DNA of 64,000 nt from Flavobacterium chryseum (GCF_004362015.1 NZ_SNWW01000003.1:248001-312000); one strand, 5' to 3'. Numbered from the stretch's first letter, positions 26,132 to 35,380 are shown. Notes: generated by a model not told the origin, from the sequence alone. Numbers and translations: made by a program.

Positions 26132-26235
26132 ACCATTTAAGTTATATAAGTTCATTTAATTTTTATGAATTGGGTAAGGTTTTAAACACTCCAGAATACG
26201 CCATTAGTAAAATGAACTTATATAACTTATATGGT
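26132..26235. repeat. 26-bp inverted repeat (REP/MITE-like)
   Basis: The arm at 26132-26157 (ACCATTTAAGTTATATAAG...) and the arm at 26210-26235 are inverted copies with one mismatch in 26. They enclose 52 bases that code for nothing. The inner GTTATATAAGTTC is itself nearly palindromic. It sits between small gene B and polA. The element is probably one of a dispersed family; copy number cannot be judged from this window. Confidence 0.7.
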
Positions 26236-26305
26236 GAAAAAAAAATCCTGATAGTCTAACTTTTGAGAACCCAATTGTTTATTTTTACAGACTAATATTT
26301 TTTTT

Positions 26306-29146
26306 ATGTCAACTCAAAAACGTCTTTTTCTTCTCGATGCTTATGCATTAATTTTTCGTGGATATTATGCTTTTATAAAAAATCCGCGAATTAACTCAAA
26401 AGGAATGGATACATCGGCGATCATGGGATTCATGAATTCGCTTTTGGACGTTATTAAACGTGAAAAACCAGATCATTTGGCGGTTGCTTTCGATAAAGAA
26501 GGAAGCCAGGTAAGAACAGAAATGTATTCTGATTATAAAGCCAATCGTGATGCAACGCCTGAAGCAATTAAAATTGCAATTCCGTATATTCAGGATTTAT
26601 TGAGAGCAATGCATATCCCGATTATTGAAATGGCGGGATGTGAAGCCGATGATTTAATTGGAACAATTGCAAAACAAGCCGAAAAAGAAAACTACAAAGT
26701 CTACATGGTTACGCCGGATAAGGATTTTGCACAATTAGTTTCTGAAAATATATTTATGTACAAACCAGCCCGTATGGGAAATGGTATTGAAATTTGGGGC
26801 GTTCCTGAAGTTTTAGCAAAATTTGAAATTGAAAGACCGGAGCAGGTTATTGATTTTCTTGGAATGATGGGTGATGCTGTCGATAATATTCCGGGATTAC
26901 CAGGCGTTGGTGAAGTTACAGCCAAAAAATTCCTGAAAGAATATGGTTCAATGGAAAATCTTCTGGAAAATACTCATTTACTGAAAGGTAAAATGAAGGA
27001 AAATATAGAAGCCAATAAAGACAAAGGAATTTTATCTAAAAAACTAGCGACTATTATATGTGATTACGATGTTGTTTTCAACGAAAACGATTATGAACTT
27101 TCACGTCCTGATATTGAAAAAACCGATGCTATTTTTCAGGAATTGGAATTTAGAAGAATGGCTGAACAATTTGATAATTTGTTTAAAATTGGTGGTGGAA
27201 ATGAATTAGCAAATAAAGCCGACGAAGCCAAATTATACAAAAAACCACAACCTAAAAACGAAGATCAGTTTGATCTTTTTGGAGGCGGTGCCACTACCGA
27301 TGAAAATAATGAAGAGAGAACTTCATTTTACAATACTTTAGAAAACACACCTCACTCCTATCAGGCTATCGAAGGCGATTTGGGAATTAAATTGCTTTTG
27401 CAAAATTTACAAAAACAAACTTCTGTATGTTTTGATACTGAAACCACTGGTTTAGATGCTTTGCACGCTGAATTGGTTGGAATTTCTTTCTCTTACGAAA
27501 AAGGGAAAGGGTATTATGTTCCTTTTCCGGAAAGTCAGGAAGAATCTCAGGTTTTAATTGACAAATTTATTCCGTTTTTTGAAAATGAAAATATCGAGAA
27601 AATTGGTCAGAATTTAAAATACGATTTAAAAATCCTTTCTAATTATGGCGTAACCGTAAAAGGAAAACTTTTTGACACTATGATTGCGCATTATTTGATT
27701 AATCCGGATATGCGTCATAATATGGATATTTTAGCGGAAACGTATTTAAAATATTCTCCAAAATCAATCGAAACTTTAATTGGTAAAAAAGGGAAAAACC
27801 AGATTTCGATGCGTGATGTTGCTTTGGAAGAAATCAAAGAATATGCTGCTGAAGATGCCGATATTACATTACAATTAAAAGAAGTTTTTACAACTGAATT
27901 AGACAAAACCGAAACCAAAAAGTTATTTGATGAAATCGAAATTCCGTTAGTAAGCGTTTTAGCTGATATGGAAACCGAAGGAATTCGTTTAGATGTTGAA
28001 TTCTTAAGTGCCATGTCTAAAGAAATGGAGGTTGAGATTAAATCTTTAGAACAAAAAATATACGAAACTGCCGGCGAGAAATTCAATTTGGCTTCTCCGA
28101 AACAACTGGGAGATATTTTATTCGACAAAATGAAAATTGGCGGCGCAAAACAAAAGAAAACCAAAACCGGTCAATATGCGACTGGCGAAGAGGTTTTAAC
28201 GTATTTAGCAAACGATAATCCAATTGTGAAGGAAATTCTCGATTGGCGTCAAATGGTGAAATTACAAAGCACTTATATTTTGGCTTTGCCGGAACAAGTC
28301 GACAAAAAAACATTAAGAGTTCATACAGATTATATGCAAACGGTTGCCGCAACGGGACGTTTGAGTTCTAATAATCCGAACTTGCAAAATATTCCGATTC
28401 GTACCGAAAGAGGTCGTCAGATTCGTAAAGCATTCGTAGCTCGCGATGAAAACCATACTTTAATTTCTGCGGATTACTCTCAGATAGAATTAAGAATTAT
28501 CGCTGCTTTAAGCGGTGAAGAAAACATGATTAAAGCTTTTCAGGACGGAGAAGATATTCACCGGGCAACTGCTGCAAAAGTTTTTAATGTTCCGTTAGAA
28601 GAAGTTTCCCGCGAACAAAGAAGTAATGCAAAAACCGTAAACTTCGGAATTATATATGGTGTTTCTGCATTCGGATTAAGCAATCAGACTTCATTATCAC
28701 GCAGCGAAAGTGCTGCATTGATTGAGGCTTATTATAATACATATCCGAGACTGAAATCATACATTCAGGAACAAGTAGAATTTGCCCGTGAAAAAGGATA
28801 TGTACAAACCATTTTAGGTCGTCGCCGTTATTTAAAAGATATTAACTCTGCAAACGCCGTTGTTAGAAGTGCTGCTGAAAGAAATGCTGTAAATGCTCCA
28901 ATTCAGGGAAGTGCTGCCGATGTTATTAAAATTGCGATGATCAACATTCATAAAAAGCTAAAAGAAGAAAACTGGAAATCTAAAATGTTGCTGCAAGTAC
29001 ATGATGAGCTTGTGTTTGATGTGCACAACGACGAATTAGAAAAAATCCAGCCGATGATTAAACATGAAATGGAAAACGCCTTTATAATGACGGTTCCTTT
29101 AGATGTTGAGTTAGGTTTGGGTGCAGATTGGCTGGCGGCGCATTAA
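26306..29146 (+). CDS. polA: DNA polymerase I
   Basis: The 946-residue protein has three domains. The 5'-3' exonuclease covers residues 1-290 (KRLFLLDAYALIFRGYYAF, GCEADDLIGTIA, GLPGVGEVTAKK). The 3'-5' proofreading domain is at about 350-540, with intact DTETTGLDALHAELVG and YAAEDADITLQL. Family A polymerase occupies the C-terminal part, with motif A SADYSQIELRIIA, motif B RSNAKTVNFGIIYGVSAFGL and motif C LLQVHDELVFDV. Unlike several bacterial PolI proteins with a dead proofreading site, the acidic residues here are retained. It acts in Okazaki fragment processing and repair. Confidence 0.98.
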   Translation: MSTQKRLFLLDAYALIFRGYYAFIKNPRINSKGMDTSAIMGFMNSLLDVIKREKPDHLAVAFDKEGSQVRTEMYSDYKANRDATPEAIKIAIPYIQDLLRAMHIPIIEMAGCEADDLIGTIAKQAEKENYKVYMVTPDKDFAQLVSENIFMYKPARMGNGIEIWGVPEVLAKFEIERPEQVIDFLGMMGDAVDNIPGLPGVGEVTAKKFLKEYGSMENLLENTHLLKGKMKENIEANKDKGILSKKLATIICDYDVVFNENDYELSRPDIEKTDAIFQELEFRRMAEQFDNLFKIGGGNELANKADEAKLYKKPQPKNEDQFDLFGGGATTDENNEERTSFYNTLENTPHSYQAIEGDLGIKLLLQNLQKQTSVCFDTETTGLDALHAELVGISFSYEKGKGYYVPFPESQEESQVLIDKFIPFFENENIEKIGQNLKYDLKILSNYGVTVKGKLFDTMIAHYLINPDMRHNMDILAETYLKYSPKSIETLIGKKGKNQISMRDVALEEIKEYAAEDADITLQLKEVFTTELDKTETKKLFDEIEIPLVSVLADMETEGIRLDVEFLSAMSKEMEVEIKSLEQKIYETAGEKFNLASPKQLGDILFDKMKIGGAKQKKTKTGQYATGEEVLTYLANDNPIVKEILDWRQMVKLQSTYILALPEQVDKKTLRVHTDYMQTVAATGRLSSNNPNLQNIPIRTERGRQIRKAFVARDENHTLISADYSQIELRIIAALSGEENMIKAFQDGEDIHRATAAKVFNVPLEEVSREQRSNAKTVNFGIIYGVSAFGLSNQTSLSRSESAALIEAYYNTYPRLKSYIQEQVEFAREKGYVQTILGRRRYLKDINSANAVVRSAAERNAVNAPIQGSAADVIKIAMINIHKKLKEENWKSKMLLQVHDELVFDVHNDELEKIQPMIKHEMENAFIMTVPLDVELGLGADWLAAH

Positions 29147-29193
29147 TAATTTTAGCTTTTAGATTTCTCATAAAACCATTCAGTATTAGAATA

Positions 29194-30309
29194 ATGAAAA
29201 AAGTACTTGTATTCTTTTTTGTATTTCATTCCATAATTGCAATTTGTCAGGATAGAATTTACTATCTGGAAGGAACTTTGGGAAAAAGTAAAATTTACAT
29301 GAAAATTGAGGTTTATAAAGACAATCAGGAGACAAGTTTAACTGCTACTTATTTTTATCAGAATTCATTAAAAGATATTCAATTAAAAGGAGCAAAAAAC
29401 GACAGCTATACTTTCTATTTTAAACCAAACGATGTTATTACAGAGAAATTTTATCTAAAAAAAGACACTAAAGATCAATTTCAGGGATTATGGTATAATA
29501 GCGCCGGAAAACAATTTCCGGTTCAGTTGCAGCCAATCGATTTTTCAAATTACAAATCAAATTTAGATGGCCGTTATGCCGATGATAAACTAAACCTTGT
29601 AAAATGTAAATTTCTTGAATTCAAAAAACAAAAAACTACATCTTATAAAAATAAAGAATTTGTCTGGTATTCTGAAAAACATTGTGAGTCAGATTTTTTT
29701 AGATTGGGAAATAATTTTTCAGATAAAAACAAAGCTGTTATAAATCCTATTTTAGAAAAAATACATATCGAAAACACTTTAGACCAATTAAATTGTACTT
29801 CTAGTTTTGAATATAGTGAAGGAAAAGGAATAGAAGGAAATTCAACAATAAATTTTTTGAATCAAAACTTATTGGGTTTTCAAATTTCAAATGCTTGGGA
29901 TTGTGGAGGCGCGCATCCTGATTTTGGAAGCAGTAGTTATTTGATTGATTTAAATAATGGCAAAAATTATGAAATAGACGATATACTTGCTTTTGATAAA
30001 AGTGTTACTACAGAAAAAGGAAGTGATTTTTCTAGTTTTTCTAAATACAGAAGTACTTTTTTTGCTCCTAAATTACTGGCAGTTCTCAATTCTGTTGAGT
30101 ATTTTGTAAAACCAAAAGATGAAAGTGATCCGTGCGATTATACTAATGAGGAATATTGGGATTTTCCTTCATGGAATTTCACCGAACAAGGCATTGAATT
30201 CACACCAATTTTCGCCCGAGTAGAAAGATCTTGCGAAGAGCCTTTTTTAGCACCGTTTGAAAAACTAAAAAAATATAAAAATCCAAAATTTCCTTATAAC
30301 CTAGAATAA
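29194..30309 (+). CDS. Secreted protein of unknown function (weak DUF3298/RsiV resemblance)
   Basis: The ATG at 29194 gives 371 residues starting with a signal peptide (MKKVLVFFFVFHSIIAICQ). The longer frame to 29128 overlaps the end of polA and is rejected. The N-terminal half is beta-rich (IYYLEGTLGKSKIYMKIEVY) and the C-terminal half contains CGGAHPDFGSSSYLIDLNNG, which resembles the DUF3298 (RsiV-type) motif GGAHG...D..TGK. I do not recognise a specific function. It follows polA closely and ends at a bidirectional terminator. Confidence 0.7.
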   Translation: MKKVLVFFFVFHSIIAICQDRIYYLEGTLGKSKIYMKIEVYKDNQETSLTATYFYQNSLKDIQLKGAKNDSYTFYFKPNDVITEKFYLKKDTKDQFQGLWYNSAGKQFPVQLQPIDFSNYKSNLDGRYADDKLNLVKCKFLEFKKQKTTSYKNKEFVWYSEKHCESDFFRLGNNFSDKNKAVINPILEKIHIENTLDQLNCTSSFEYSEGKGIEGNSTINFLNQNLLGFQISNAWDCGGAHPDFGSSSYLIDLNNGKNYEIDDILAFDKSVTTEKGSDFSSFSKYRSTFFAPKLLAVLNSVEYFVKPKDESDPCDYTNEEYWDFPSWNFTEQGIEFTPIFARVERSCEEPFLAPFEKLKKYKNPKFPYNLE

Positions 30310-30344
30310 AAAAAATCCATCAGTTGCGGCTGATGGATTTTTTT
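30308..30344. terminator. Bidirectional terminator
   Basis: The stem AAAAATCCATCAG/CTGATGGATTTTT with loop TTGCGG lies between the converging secreted-protein gene and the LacI-type regulator gene. Confidence 0.9.
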
Positions 30345-30348
30345 CGTT

Positions 30349-31374
30349 TTATGCTTTTCGAGTAGATTCTCGTTCTTTTAATTTTGTTTTGATGACGATG
30401 GTTTCGTAATCTGAAGTTTCTTCTTCTGATTCTTCCAAACGTTTGATTAACTGTTTGGCGGCCACTTCTCCAATTTCAATTCCGTGCTGGCTTATTGTTG
30501 TCAAACTTGGGGACAAACGTCTTGAAGCTAAAATTCCGTCAGCAAATCCTATTATCGAAATATCTTCGGGAACTTTAAATCCTTTTTTCAGACTCACTCT
30601 TAAAGCGGCAACTGAATCATTTTCATCCAAAGCAAAGATTGCGTCAATTTTGTTGTCAAAAATAGCATCAATTTTGGCTTTCATATCATCTTCAGAATCG
30701 GTACGAAGAATAATTTTTTCGTTTACCGGAATATTATTGTCTTTTAAAGCTTTCAAATATCCGTCAGCTCTCAATTTTCCAACACTCAAATTGTCTACAG
30801 AAGAAATCAAGGCAATATTTTTACATCCCAAATTAATTAAATGCTGTGTAGAATTCAAGGCCGAATCAAAATCATCAACTACAACTTTATCGCATTCAAC
30901 TTCATCTGCAATTCTATCAAACATTACGATTGGAGTTCCGTCGTTTATAATTGCTGAGAAATGATTGTACTCCTGTAATTTCTGCGCTTCTTCTGAAACT
31001 GACAGAATAAATCCGTCAATTGTTCCGTTGCTCAACATTTCAAGTGTATGAATTTCTTTTTCTAAAGATTCATTCGAAATACACGTAATTACATTATATC
31101 CTTTTTTATCGGCTACTTTTTCGATACCACTAAAAACCTTCGCAAAAAAGGAGTTTAATATATTAGGTATAATTACTCCGATTGTTTTGGTTTTGCGATT
31201 CTTCAAATTCAGACCAATAACGTTAGGCTTATAATTTTTGAGTTTGGCATACTCCTTAATCTTCACCTTTGTTTGCTCGCTTATTTCAGGGCTATCATTA
31301 AGTGCCTTAGAAACAGTTGAAACAGAAACATTAAGTTCTTTCGCAATTTGTTTTAGAGTTGCTTTAGCTTTCAT
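30349..31374 (-). CDS. LacI-family transcriptional regulator
   Basis: The 341-residue protein has an N-terminal LacI helix-turn-helix (TLKQIAKELNVSVSTVSKAL, then the hinge NYKPNVIGLNLKNRKTKTIG) and a periplasmic-binding-protein-like effector domain. Phrases such as IDGFILSVSEEAQ, IALISSVDNLSVGKLRADGY and SIIGFADGILASRRLSPSLT are typical of sugar-responsive members. No sugar transport or glycoside hydrolase gene is nearby. Its neighbours are a secreted protein and divergent ferritin-like genes, so its target may lie elsewhere. Confidence 0.93.
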   Translation of the reverse strand: MKAKATLKQIAKELNVSVSTVSKALNDSPEISEQTKVKIKEYAKLKNYKPNVIGLNLKNRKTKTIGVIIPNILNSFFAKVFSGIEKVADKKGYNVITCISNESLEKEIHTLEMLSNGTIDGFILSVSEEAQKLQEYNHFSAIINDGTPIVMFDRIADEVECDKVVVDDFDSALNSTQHLINLGCKNIALISSVDNLSVGKLRADGYLKALKDNNIPVNEKIILRTDSEDDMKAKIDAIFDNKIDAIFALDENDSVAALRVSLKKGFKVPEDISIIGFADGILASRRLSPSLTTISQHGIEIGEVAAKQLIKRLEESEEETSDYETIVIKTKLKERESTRKA

Positions 31375-31578
31375 TTAAAAATAATTTGATGTAATTAATA
31401 CAAATATAGTAGAATTACCGAGAATAAAACAAAAATCGTACTAGTCCGATTTACAACTTGTAAGAAGTTTTTTTAAAAAAAATTAAAAATAACACGCATT
31501 TCCTAAAACCGCTTATCATAAAATTACGTTAATGAATTAATATGCTGTTAATAACCTTTATTAAAAAAACTAGAAATT

Positions 31579-32325
31579 ATGAAAAACGAAGTTAAAATTC
31601 ATGAAGTAGATCCTTCATTGAATACTAGAAGGAGCTTCCTTAAGCTCGGTGGTTTGACATTAGTAACAGCCGGTTTAGTTATGGCCGGTTGCAGCGACAA
31701 CGATAATGACGAACCTATGGAGGACACCTCTTTACCCGGAGTAAGAAATGGGGTATTCGATTTAGGTTCCGGAGATTTCGGCGTATTAACGTACGCGTAT
31801 GCTTTAGAGCAATTAGAGGCTGATTTTTACACTAAAGTTGTAAATGCTTCAGGTTTCAATGCTACCTTTAATGACATTGAACGTCAGGTGCTGACTGATT
31901 TATATCACCATGAAGTAATTCACAGAGATTTTTTTAAAGCTGCCTTAACTGGTGGACTTCCTGATCCAAGTTCGCAATTACTTCCTTCATTGGCATTTAA
32001 TTACGGATCGTTAAATTTTAACAGCCGTACCGAAGTTCTTGCTACTGCAAAAGCATTGGAAGATACTGGAGTTGCTGCTTATAATGGAGCCGGAAAACTA
32101 ATTAAAACTCCTGCATACTTATTATTAGCAGGAAAAATTGTTTCGGTAGAAGCACGTCATGCTTCTGCAATCAGAAGCTTAATTAACCCAAATTCTAGTG
32201 ATTTTGCGGGTGATGATATTGTAAGTACTTCAAGCGGATTAGATGCTGCTAAAGATCCTTCTAAAATTTTACCAATTGCGGGAGGTTTCATTACCACAAA
32301 ATTTACTGCCAAATATTTACCTTAA
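31579..32325 (+). CDS. Tat-exported ferritin-like lipoprotein 1
   Basis: The 248-residue protein has a twin-arginine signal (NTRRSFLKLGGLTLVTAGL) followed by a lipobox ending in AGC, so it is probably folded before export and lipidated. The ferritin-like four-helix bundle (Ferritin_2/DUF4439-type) is recognised from ALEQLEADFY, YHHEVIHRDFF, ALEDTGVAAYNG and VEARHASAIR. These give paired Glu and His residues for a di-metal site. It forms a tandem pair with the next gene, 26 bp away. The family is often called desiccation-related; activity here is unknown. Confidence 0.85.
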   Translation: MKNEVKIHEVDPSLNTRRSFLKLGGLTLVTAGLVMAGCSDNDNDEPMEDTSLPGVRNGVFDLGSGDFGVLTYAYALEQLEADFYTKVVNASGFNATFNDIERQVLTDLYHHEVIHRDFFKAALTGGLPDPSSQLLPSLAFNYGSLNFNSRTEVLATAKALEDTGVAAYNGAGKLIKTPAYLLLAGKIVSVEARHASAIRSLINPNSSDFAGDDIVSTSSGLDAAKDPSKILPIAGGFITTKFTAKYLP

Positions 32326-32351
32326 TCTTAACTAGCTAAAACTTAGAAATT

Positions 32352-33164
32352 ATGAATATTTTAAAATTTATAGAAACTTTTACTGATGATAGCTTAATGA
32401 GAAGCACTGGTTCTCGAAGAGATAGTTTTAATCAGTTTGGAAGCATTGGGAAAAATCTTGCGCTGGCATCTATCCCTTTCGGATTATCTGCTATGGCGAA
32501 TAAAGCATTAGCTAAAGATATCACTGCAACACCAGCGACTCCAATTGGAGCTCTGCAGTTTGCATTAACATTAGAATATCTTGAAAATGAATTTTATGCT
32601 ATGGCATTAGATTCTGGAGTAATTCCGGCATCAGAAAATGGCGGGCGTGACTTAAAAGTTTTTCAGCAAATATCAGCACACGAAGCAGATCACGTTAATT
32701 TTTTAATTACAGGATTGGGCGGAACAGCAAGTGCTAATTTTGTTCCTAAACCAACTTTTGATTTTACTGTTGGAGGAGCATTTGATCCTTTTAATGATTA
32801 CCCAACGTTTTTAGCATTAGCTCAAGCTTTTGAAGATACAGGTGTTAGAGCATATAAAGGTCAGGCAGCAAATTTAATAACTACTCCGGACTTATTAACA
32901 GCAGCATTACAAATACATTCTGTAGAAGCACGTCATGCATCAGAAGTACGTCGCTTACGCGGCTTAAAAGGATGGATCTCAAATGAAGAAAGAGGTGCCG
33001 GAATGCCCGCAGCAACACAAGCTGTTTATGCTGGCGAAGGAGTTACGATGCAGGCAGGATACAACACTTCAACTTTATTTGGAGCTGCGGCAGGTTCTGA
33101 AGCTTATGATGAGCCACTTACAACGCAACAAGTTGTAGATATTGCCAATTTATTTATTGTTTAA
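32352..33164 (+). CDS. Ferritin-like domain protein 2
   Basis: The 270-residue paralogue of the preceding protein has LTLEYLENEFYAMAL, SAHEADHVNFLI, AFEDTGVRAYKG and HSVEARHASEVRRL, which keep the same Glu/His pattern. The N-terminus contains SRRDSFNQFG and a moderately hydrophobic stretch ending in ALAKD, a Tat-like signal weaker than that of its neighbour and without a lipobox Cys. Both probably form a di-iron or di-manganese periplasmic pair. A terminator follows at 33185-33220. Confidence 0.83.
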   Translation: MNILKFIETFTDDSLMRSTGSRRDSFNQFGSIGKNLALASIPFGLSAMANKALAKDITATPATPIGALQFALTLEYLENEFYAMALDSGVIPASENGGRDLKVFQQISAHEADHVNFLITGLGGTASANFVPKPTFDFTVGGAFDPFNDYPTFLALAQAFEDTGVRAYKGQAANLITTPDLLTAALQIHSVEARHASEVRRLRGLKGWISNEERGAGMPAATQAVYAGEGVTMQAGYNTSTLFGAAAGSEAYDEPLTTQQVVDIANLFIV

Positions 33165-33184
33165 CAAAACAATTCTAAATATTG

Positions 33185-33220
33185 AACCACCTTCGCGTTA
33201 TTGTGAAGGTGGTTTTTTTT
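33185..33220 (+). terminator. Terminator after the ferritin-like pair
   Basis: The stem AACCACCTTC/GAAGGTGGTT with a 10-base loop is followed by a T run, 20 bases after the stop codon. Confidence 0.88.
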
Positions 33221-33282
33221 ATTCTTTTAAATAAAAAAGGGAGACGCTGATTTTCAGTACATAAAATAATCTTTTCAGGTAT

Positions 33283-33332
33283 TTGGTTTTAAAATAATTA
33301 ATTGTACTTTTGCATCCCCTTTATTGGGGATG
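33283..33332 (+). promoter_or_regulatory. rplM promoter and 5' leader hairpin
   Basis: A TTG (33283-33285) is followed after 19 bases by TACTTTTG (33305-33312), a full match to the Bacteroidota promoter. Immediately downstream is a perfect 7-bp stem CATCCCC/GGGGATG with loop TTTATT (33313-33332), so the mRNA would begin within or at this hairpin. It is not followed by a T run, so it is a 5'-end structure, not a terminator. Confidence 0.65.
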
Positions 33333-33355
33333 GAATGTTTAATTAAAATAATATT

Positions 33356-33811
33356 ATGGACGCATTAAGCTACAAGACAATTTCAGCTAGCAAAGCCACT
33401 GTAACGAAAGAGTGGATCGTTGTAGACGCTGAAGGTCATAACTTAGGTCGTCTTGCTTCAAAGGTTGCAATGATCTTAAGAGGTAAGTACAAACCAAGTT
33501 ACACACCGCACGTTGACTGTGGAGATAACGTAATTGTTATCAACTCAGAAAAAATTAACCTTACAGGTACAAAAATGAATGACAAAATTTACATGCGTCA
33601 TACAGGTTACCCAGGAGGACAAAGAACTTTAACTGCTAAAGTATTGCAATCTAAAAACCCTGCATTACTAGTAGAGAAAGCTGTAAAAGGAATGTTACCT
33701 AAAAATAAATTAGGGGCTGAACTTTTTAGAAATCTAAATGTTGTTGTAGGATCTGAGCACAAACAAGGCGCTCAAAAACCTAGAACTGTTAACCTAAACG
33801 ATCTTAAGTAA
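33356..33811 (+). CDS. rplM: 50S ribosomal protein L13
   Basis: The 151-residue protein has the L13 signature WIVVDAEGHNLGRLASKVA near its start and YMRHTGYPGGQR and GMLPKNKLG further on. It is an early-assembly protein that binds 23S rRNA. Its stop overlaps the rpsI start as TAATG, the usual L13-S9 coupling. Confidence 0.98.
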   Translation: MDALSYKTISASKATVTKEWIVVDAEGHNLGRLASKVAMILRGKYKPSYTPHVDCGDNVIVINSEKINLTGTKMNDKIYMRHTGYPGGQRTLTAKVLQSKNPALLVEKAVKGMLPKNKLGAELFRNLNVVVGSEHKQGAQKPRTVNLNDLK

Positions 33812-34197
33812 TGGGAGTTATTCACAAAATCGGTAGAAGAAAAACCGCTGTTGCACGTGTATATGTTTCTGAAGGAACAGGAAAAATCACTGTAAACAAA
33901 AAAGAATTCGCAACTTACTTTCCAACTGCAACTTTACAATACAAAGTTTTACAACCAATGTCTATGACAGAAAATGTAAACAACTTTGATGTAAAAGTAA
34001 ACGTTTACGGAGGTGGTTCAACTGGTCAGGCAGAAGCTGTAAGAATGGCATTAGCACGCGTTATGTGTGAAGTAAATGCTGAAAACAGAGCTATCTTAAA
34101 ACCAGAAGGTTTATTAACAAGAGATCCAAGAATGGTTGAACGTAAGAAATTCGGTCAGAAGAAAGCTCGTAAGAGATTCCAATTCTCTAAACGTTAA
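33811..34197 (+). CDS. rpsI: 30S ribosomal protein S9
   Basis: The 128-residue protein has the S9 signatures IGRRKTAVARVYV and GGGSTGQAEAVRMALARVM and the conserved basic C-terminus ending in FSKR, whose tail contacts P-site tRNA. It is translationally coupled to rplM by the TAATG overlap. A further 242 bp separate it from rpsB. Confidence 0.98.
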   Translation: MGVIHKIGRRKTAVARVYVSEGTGKITVNKKEFATYFPTATLQYKVLQPMSMTENVNNFDVKVNVYGGGSTGQAEAVRMALARVMCEVNAENRAILKPEGLLTRDPRMVERKKFGQKKARKRFQFSKR

Positions 34198-34204
34198 TAT
34201 TACC

Positions 34205-34229
34205 TGTCTTGTGCATATGGTACAAGACA
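34205..34229 (+). promoter_or_regulatory. Hairpin in the rpsI-rpsB gap (possible leader element)
   Basis: A perfect 8-bp stem TGTCTTGT/ACAAGACA with loop GCATATGGT lies 8 bases after the rpsI stop. No T run follows, so it is unlikely to be a terminator. The rest of the gap to 34439 contains a small CCTA/TAGG hairpin near 34273-34290 and AT-rich direct repeats. It could be part of an S2 autoregulatory leader or an RNA-processing site. Confidence 0.4.
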
Positions 34230-34439
34230 TCATCAATTTATTGAAATTAAAAAACACAGTTGTTGTTGCTCTCCTATCGAGGTAGGAAATAGTTTAGCAT
34301 CTAAATGAAACTGGGATTGAAAAATTAAAAAAATTGAATTATTAAAAGATTTCACTGAAACTTTTAAATCTTTAAATTTTTAAATCATTAAATCCAAAAC
34401 GGGACATTGCTAATCAACAGAACGTAAACTAGTACAAAA

Positions 34440-35243
34440 ATGGCAAACAAAATAGAAGTAAAAGACTTACTAGAAGCAGGTGTTCACTTTGGACACATGA
34501 CTAGAAAATGGGATCCTAATATGGCCCCTTACATTTATATGGAGCGTAATGGTATTCACATTATCAATCTATATAAAACTGCAGCAAAAATTGAAGAAGC
34601 TAATGAAGCTTTGAAAAAAATCGCTGCATCAGGTAGAAAAATCTTATTCGTAGCTACCAAAAAACAAGCTAAAGACATCGTTGCTGAAAAAGCAAAGGCT
34701 GCAAACATGCCTTACATCACTGAAAGATGGCCTGGTGGAATGCTAACTAACTTCGTAACTATCAGAAAGGCAGTTAAAAAAATGTCTTCTATTGATAAAA
34801 TGAAGAAAGATGGTACTTTCATGACGTTATCTAAAAAAGAGCGTTTGCAAGTTGATCGTCTACGTGCTAAATTAGAGAAAAACTTAGGTTCAATCGCTGA
34901 CATGTCTAGACTACCAGCTGCATTGTTCGTAGTAGATATCAAAGCTGAACATATCGCAATAAAAGAAGCACAAAAATTAAACATTCCAGTTTTCGCAATG
35001 GTTGATACGAATTCTGACCCAAGAGAGGTTGATTACGTTATTCCTGCAAATGATGATGCTTCTAAATCAATTGACAAAATTTTATCTTTAGTTACTGCTG
35101 CTGTAATCGACGGTCTTTCTGACAGAGGTTCTGATAAAGAAGCTGAAGTTTTCACAGAAGAAGCTCCAGCTACTGAAGCTGCTGCTCCAGATGTTGAAGC
35201 TGCACCGGCTGTTGAAGCTGCTGCTCCTGCAACTGAAGAATAA
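34440..35243 (+). CDS. rpsB: 30S ribosomal protein S2
   Basis: The 267-residue protein has S2 hallmarks VKDLLEAGVHFGHMTRKWDP, ITERWPGGMLTNF and IPVFAMVDTNSDPREVDYVI. The last 40 residues are a Glu/Ala/Pro-rich tail (repeated EAAAP) beyond the conserved core. It is followed by tsf, the standard rpsB-tsf order, but with a 137-bp gap that contains an inverted repeat. Confidence 0.98.
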   Translation: MANKIEVKDLLEAGVHFGHMTRKWDPNMAPYIYMERNGIHIINLYKTAAKIEEANEALKKIAASGRKILFVATKKQAKDIVAEKAKAANMPYITERWPGGMLTNFVTIRKAVKKMSSIDKMKKDGTFMTLSKKERLQVDRLRAKLEKNLGSIADMSRLPAALFVVDIKAEHIAIKEAQKLNIPVFAMVDTNSDPREVDYVIPANDDASKSIDKILSLVTAAVIDGLSDRGSDKEAEVFTEEAPATEAAAPDVEAAPAVEAAAPATEE

Positions 35244-35249
35244 ATCAAA

Positions 35250-35341
35250 TTTTAAATTCCAAATTTTAAATTCCAAAATCCAAGCACAAATTAAAAACGT
35301 TATGTTGATAATTTAATAAAATTGGAGTTTGGAATTTAAAA
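35250..35341. repeat. Inverted repeat of the ATTCCAAATT family
   Basis: TTTTAAATTCCAAA (35250-35263) and its exact complement TTTGGAATTTAAAA (35328-35341) flank an AT-rich stretch between rpsB and tsf. Related ATTCCAAATT tracts occur at 41780, 48121-48160, 50338-50535 and 57190-57260. Confidence 0.6.
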
Positions 35342-35380
35342 GATGGAATTTTTACTTTTAACATTAAAATTCAAAATATT

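Noticed and set aside
29128..29193. Longer start for the secreted protein after polA
   Set aside because: It overlaps the polA end and places a second hydrophobic stretch before an otherwise standard signal peptide.
35033..35276. Ala/Ser-rich minus-strand frames opposite the rpsB tail
   Set aside because: They mirror the repetitive Glu/Ala/Pro codons of the S2 C-terminus; rpsB is certain.
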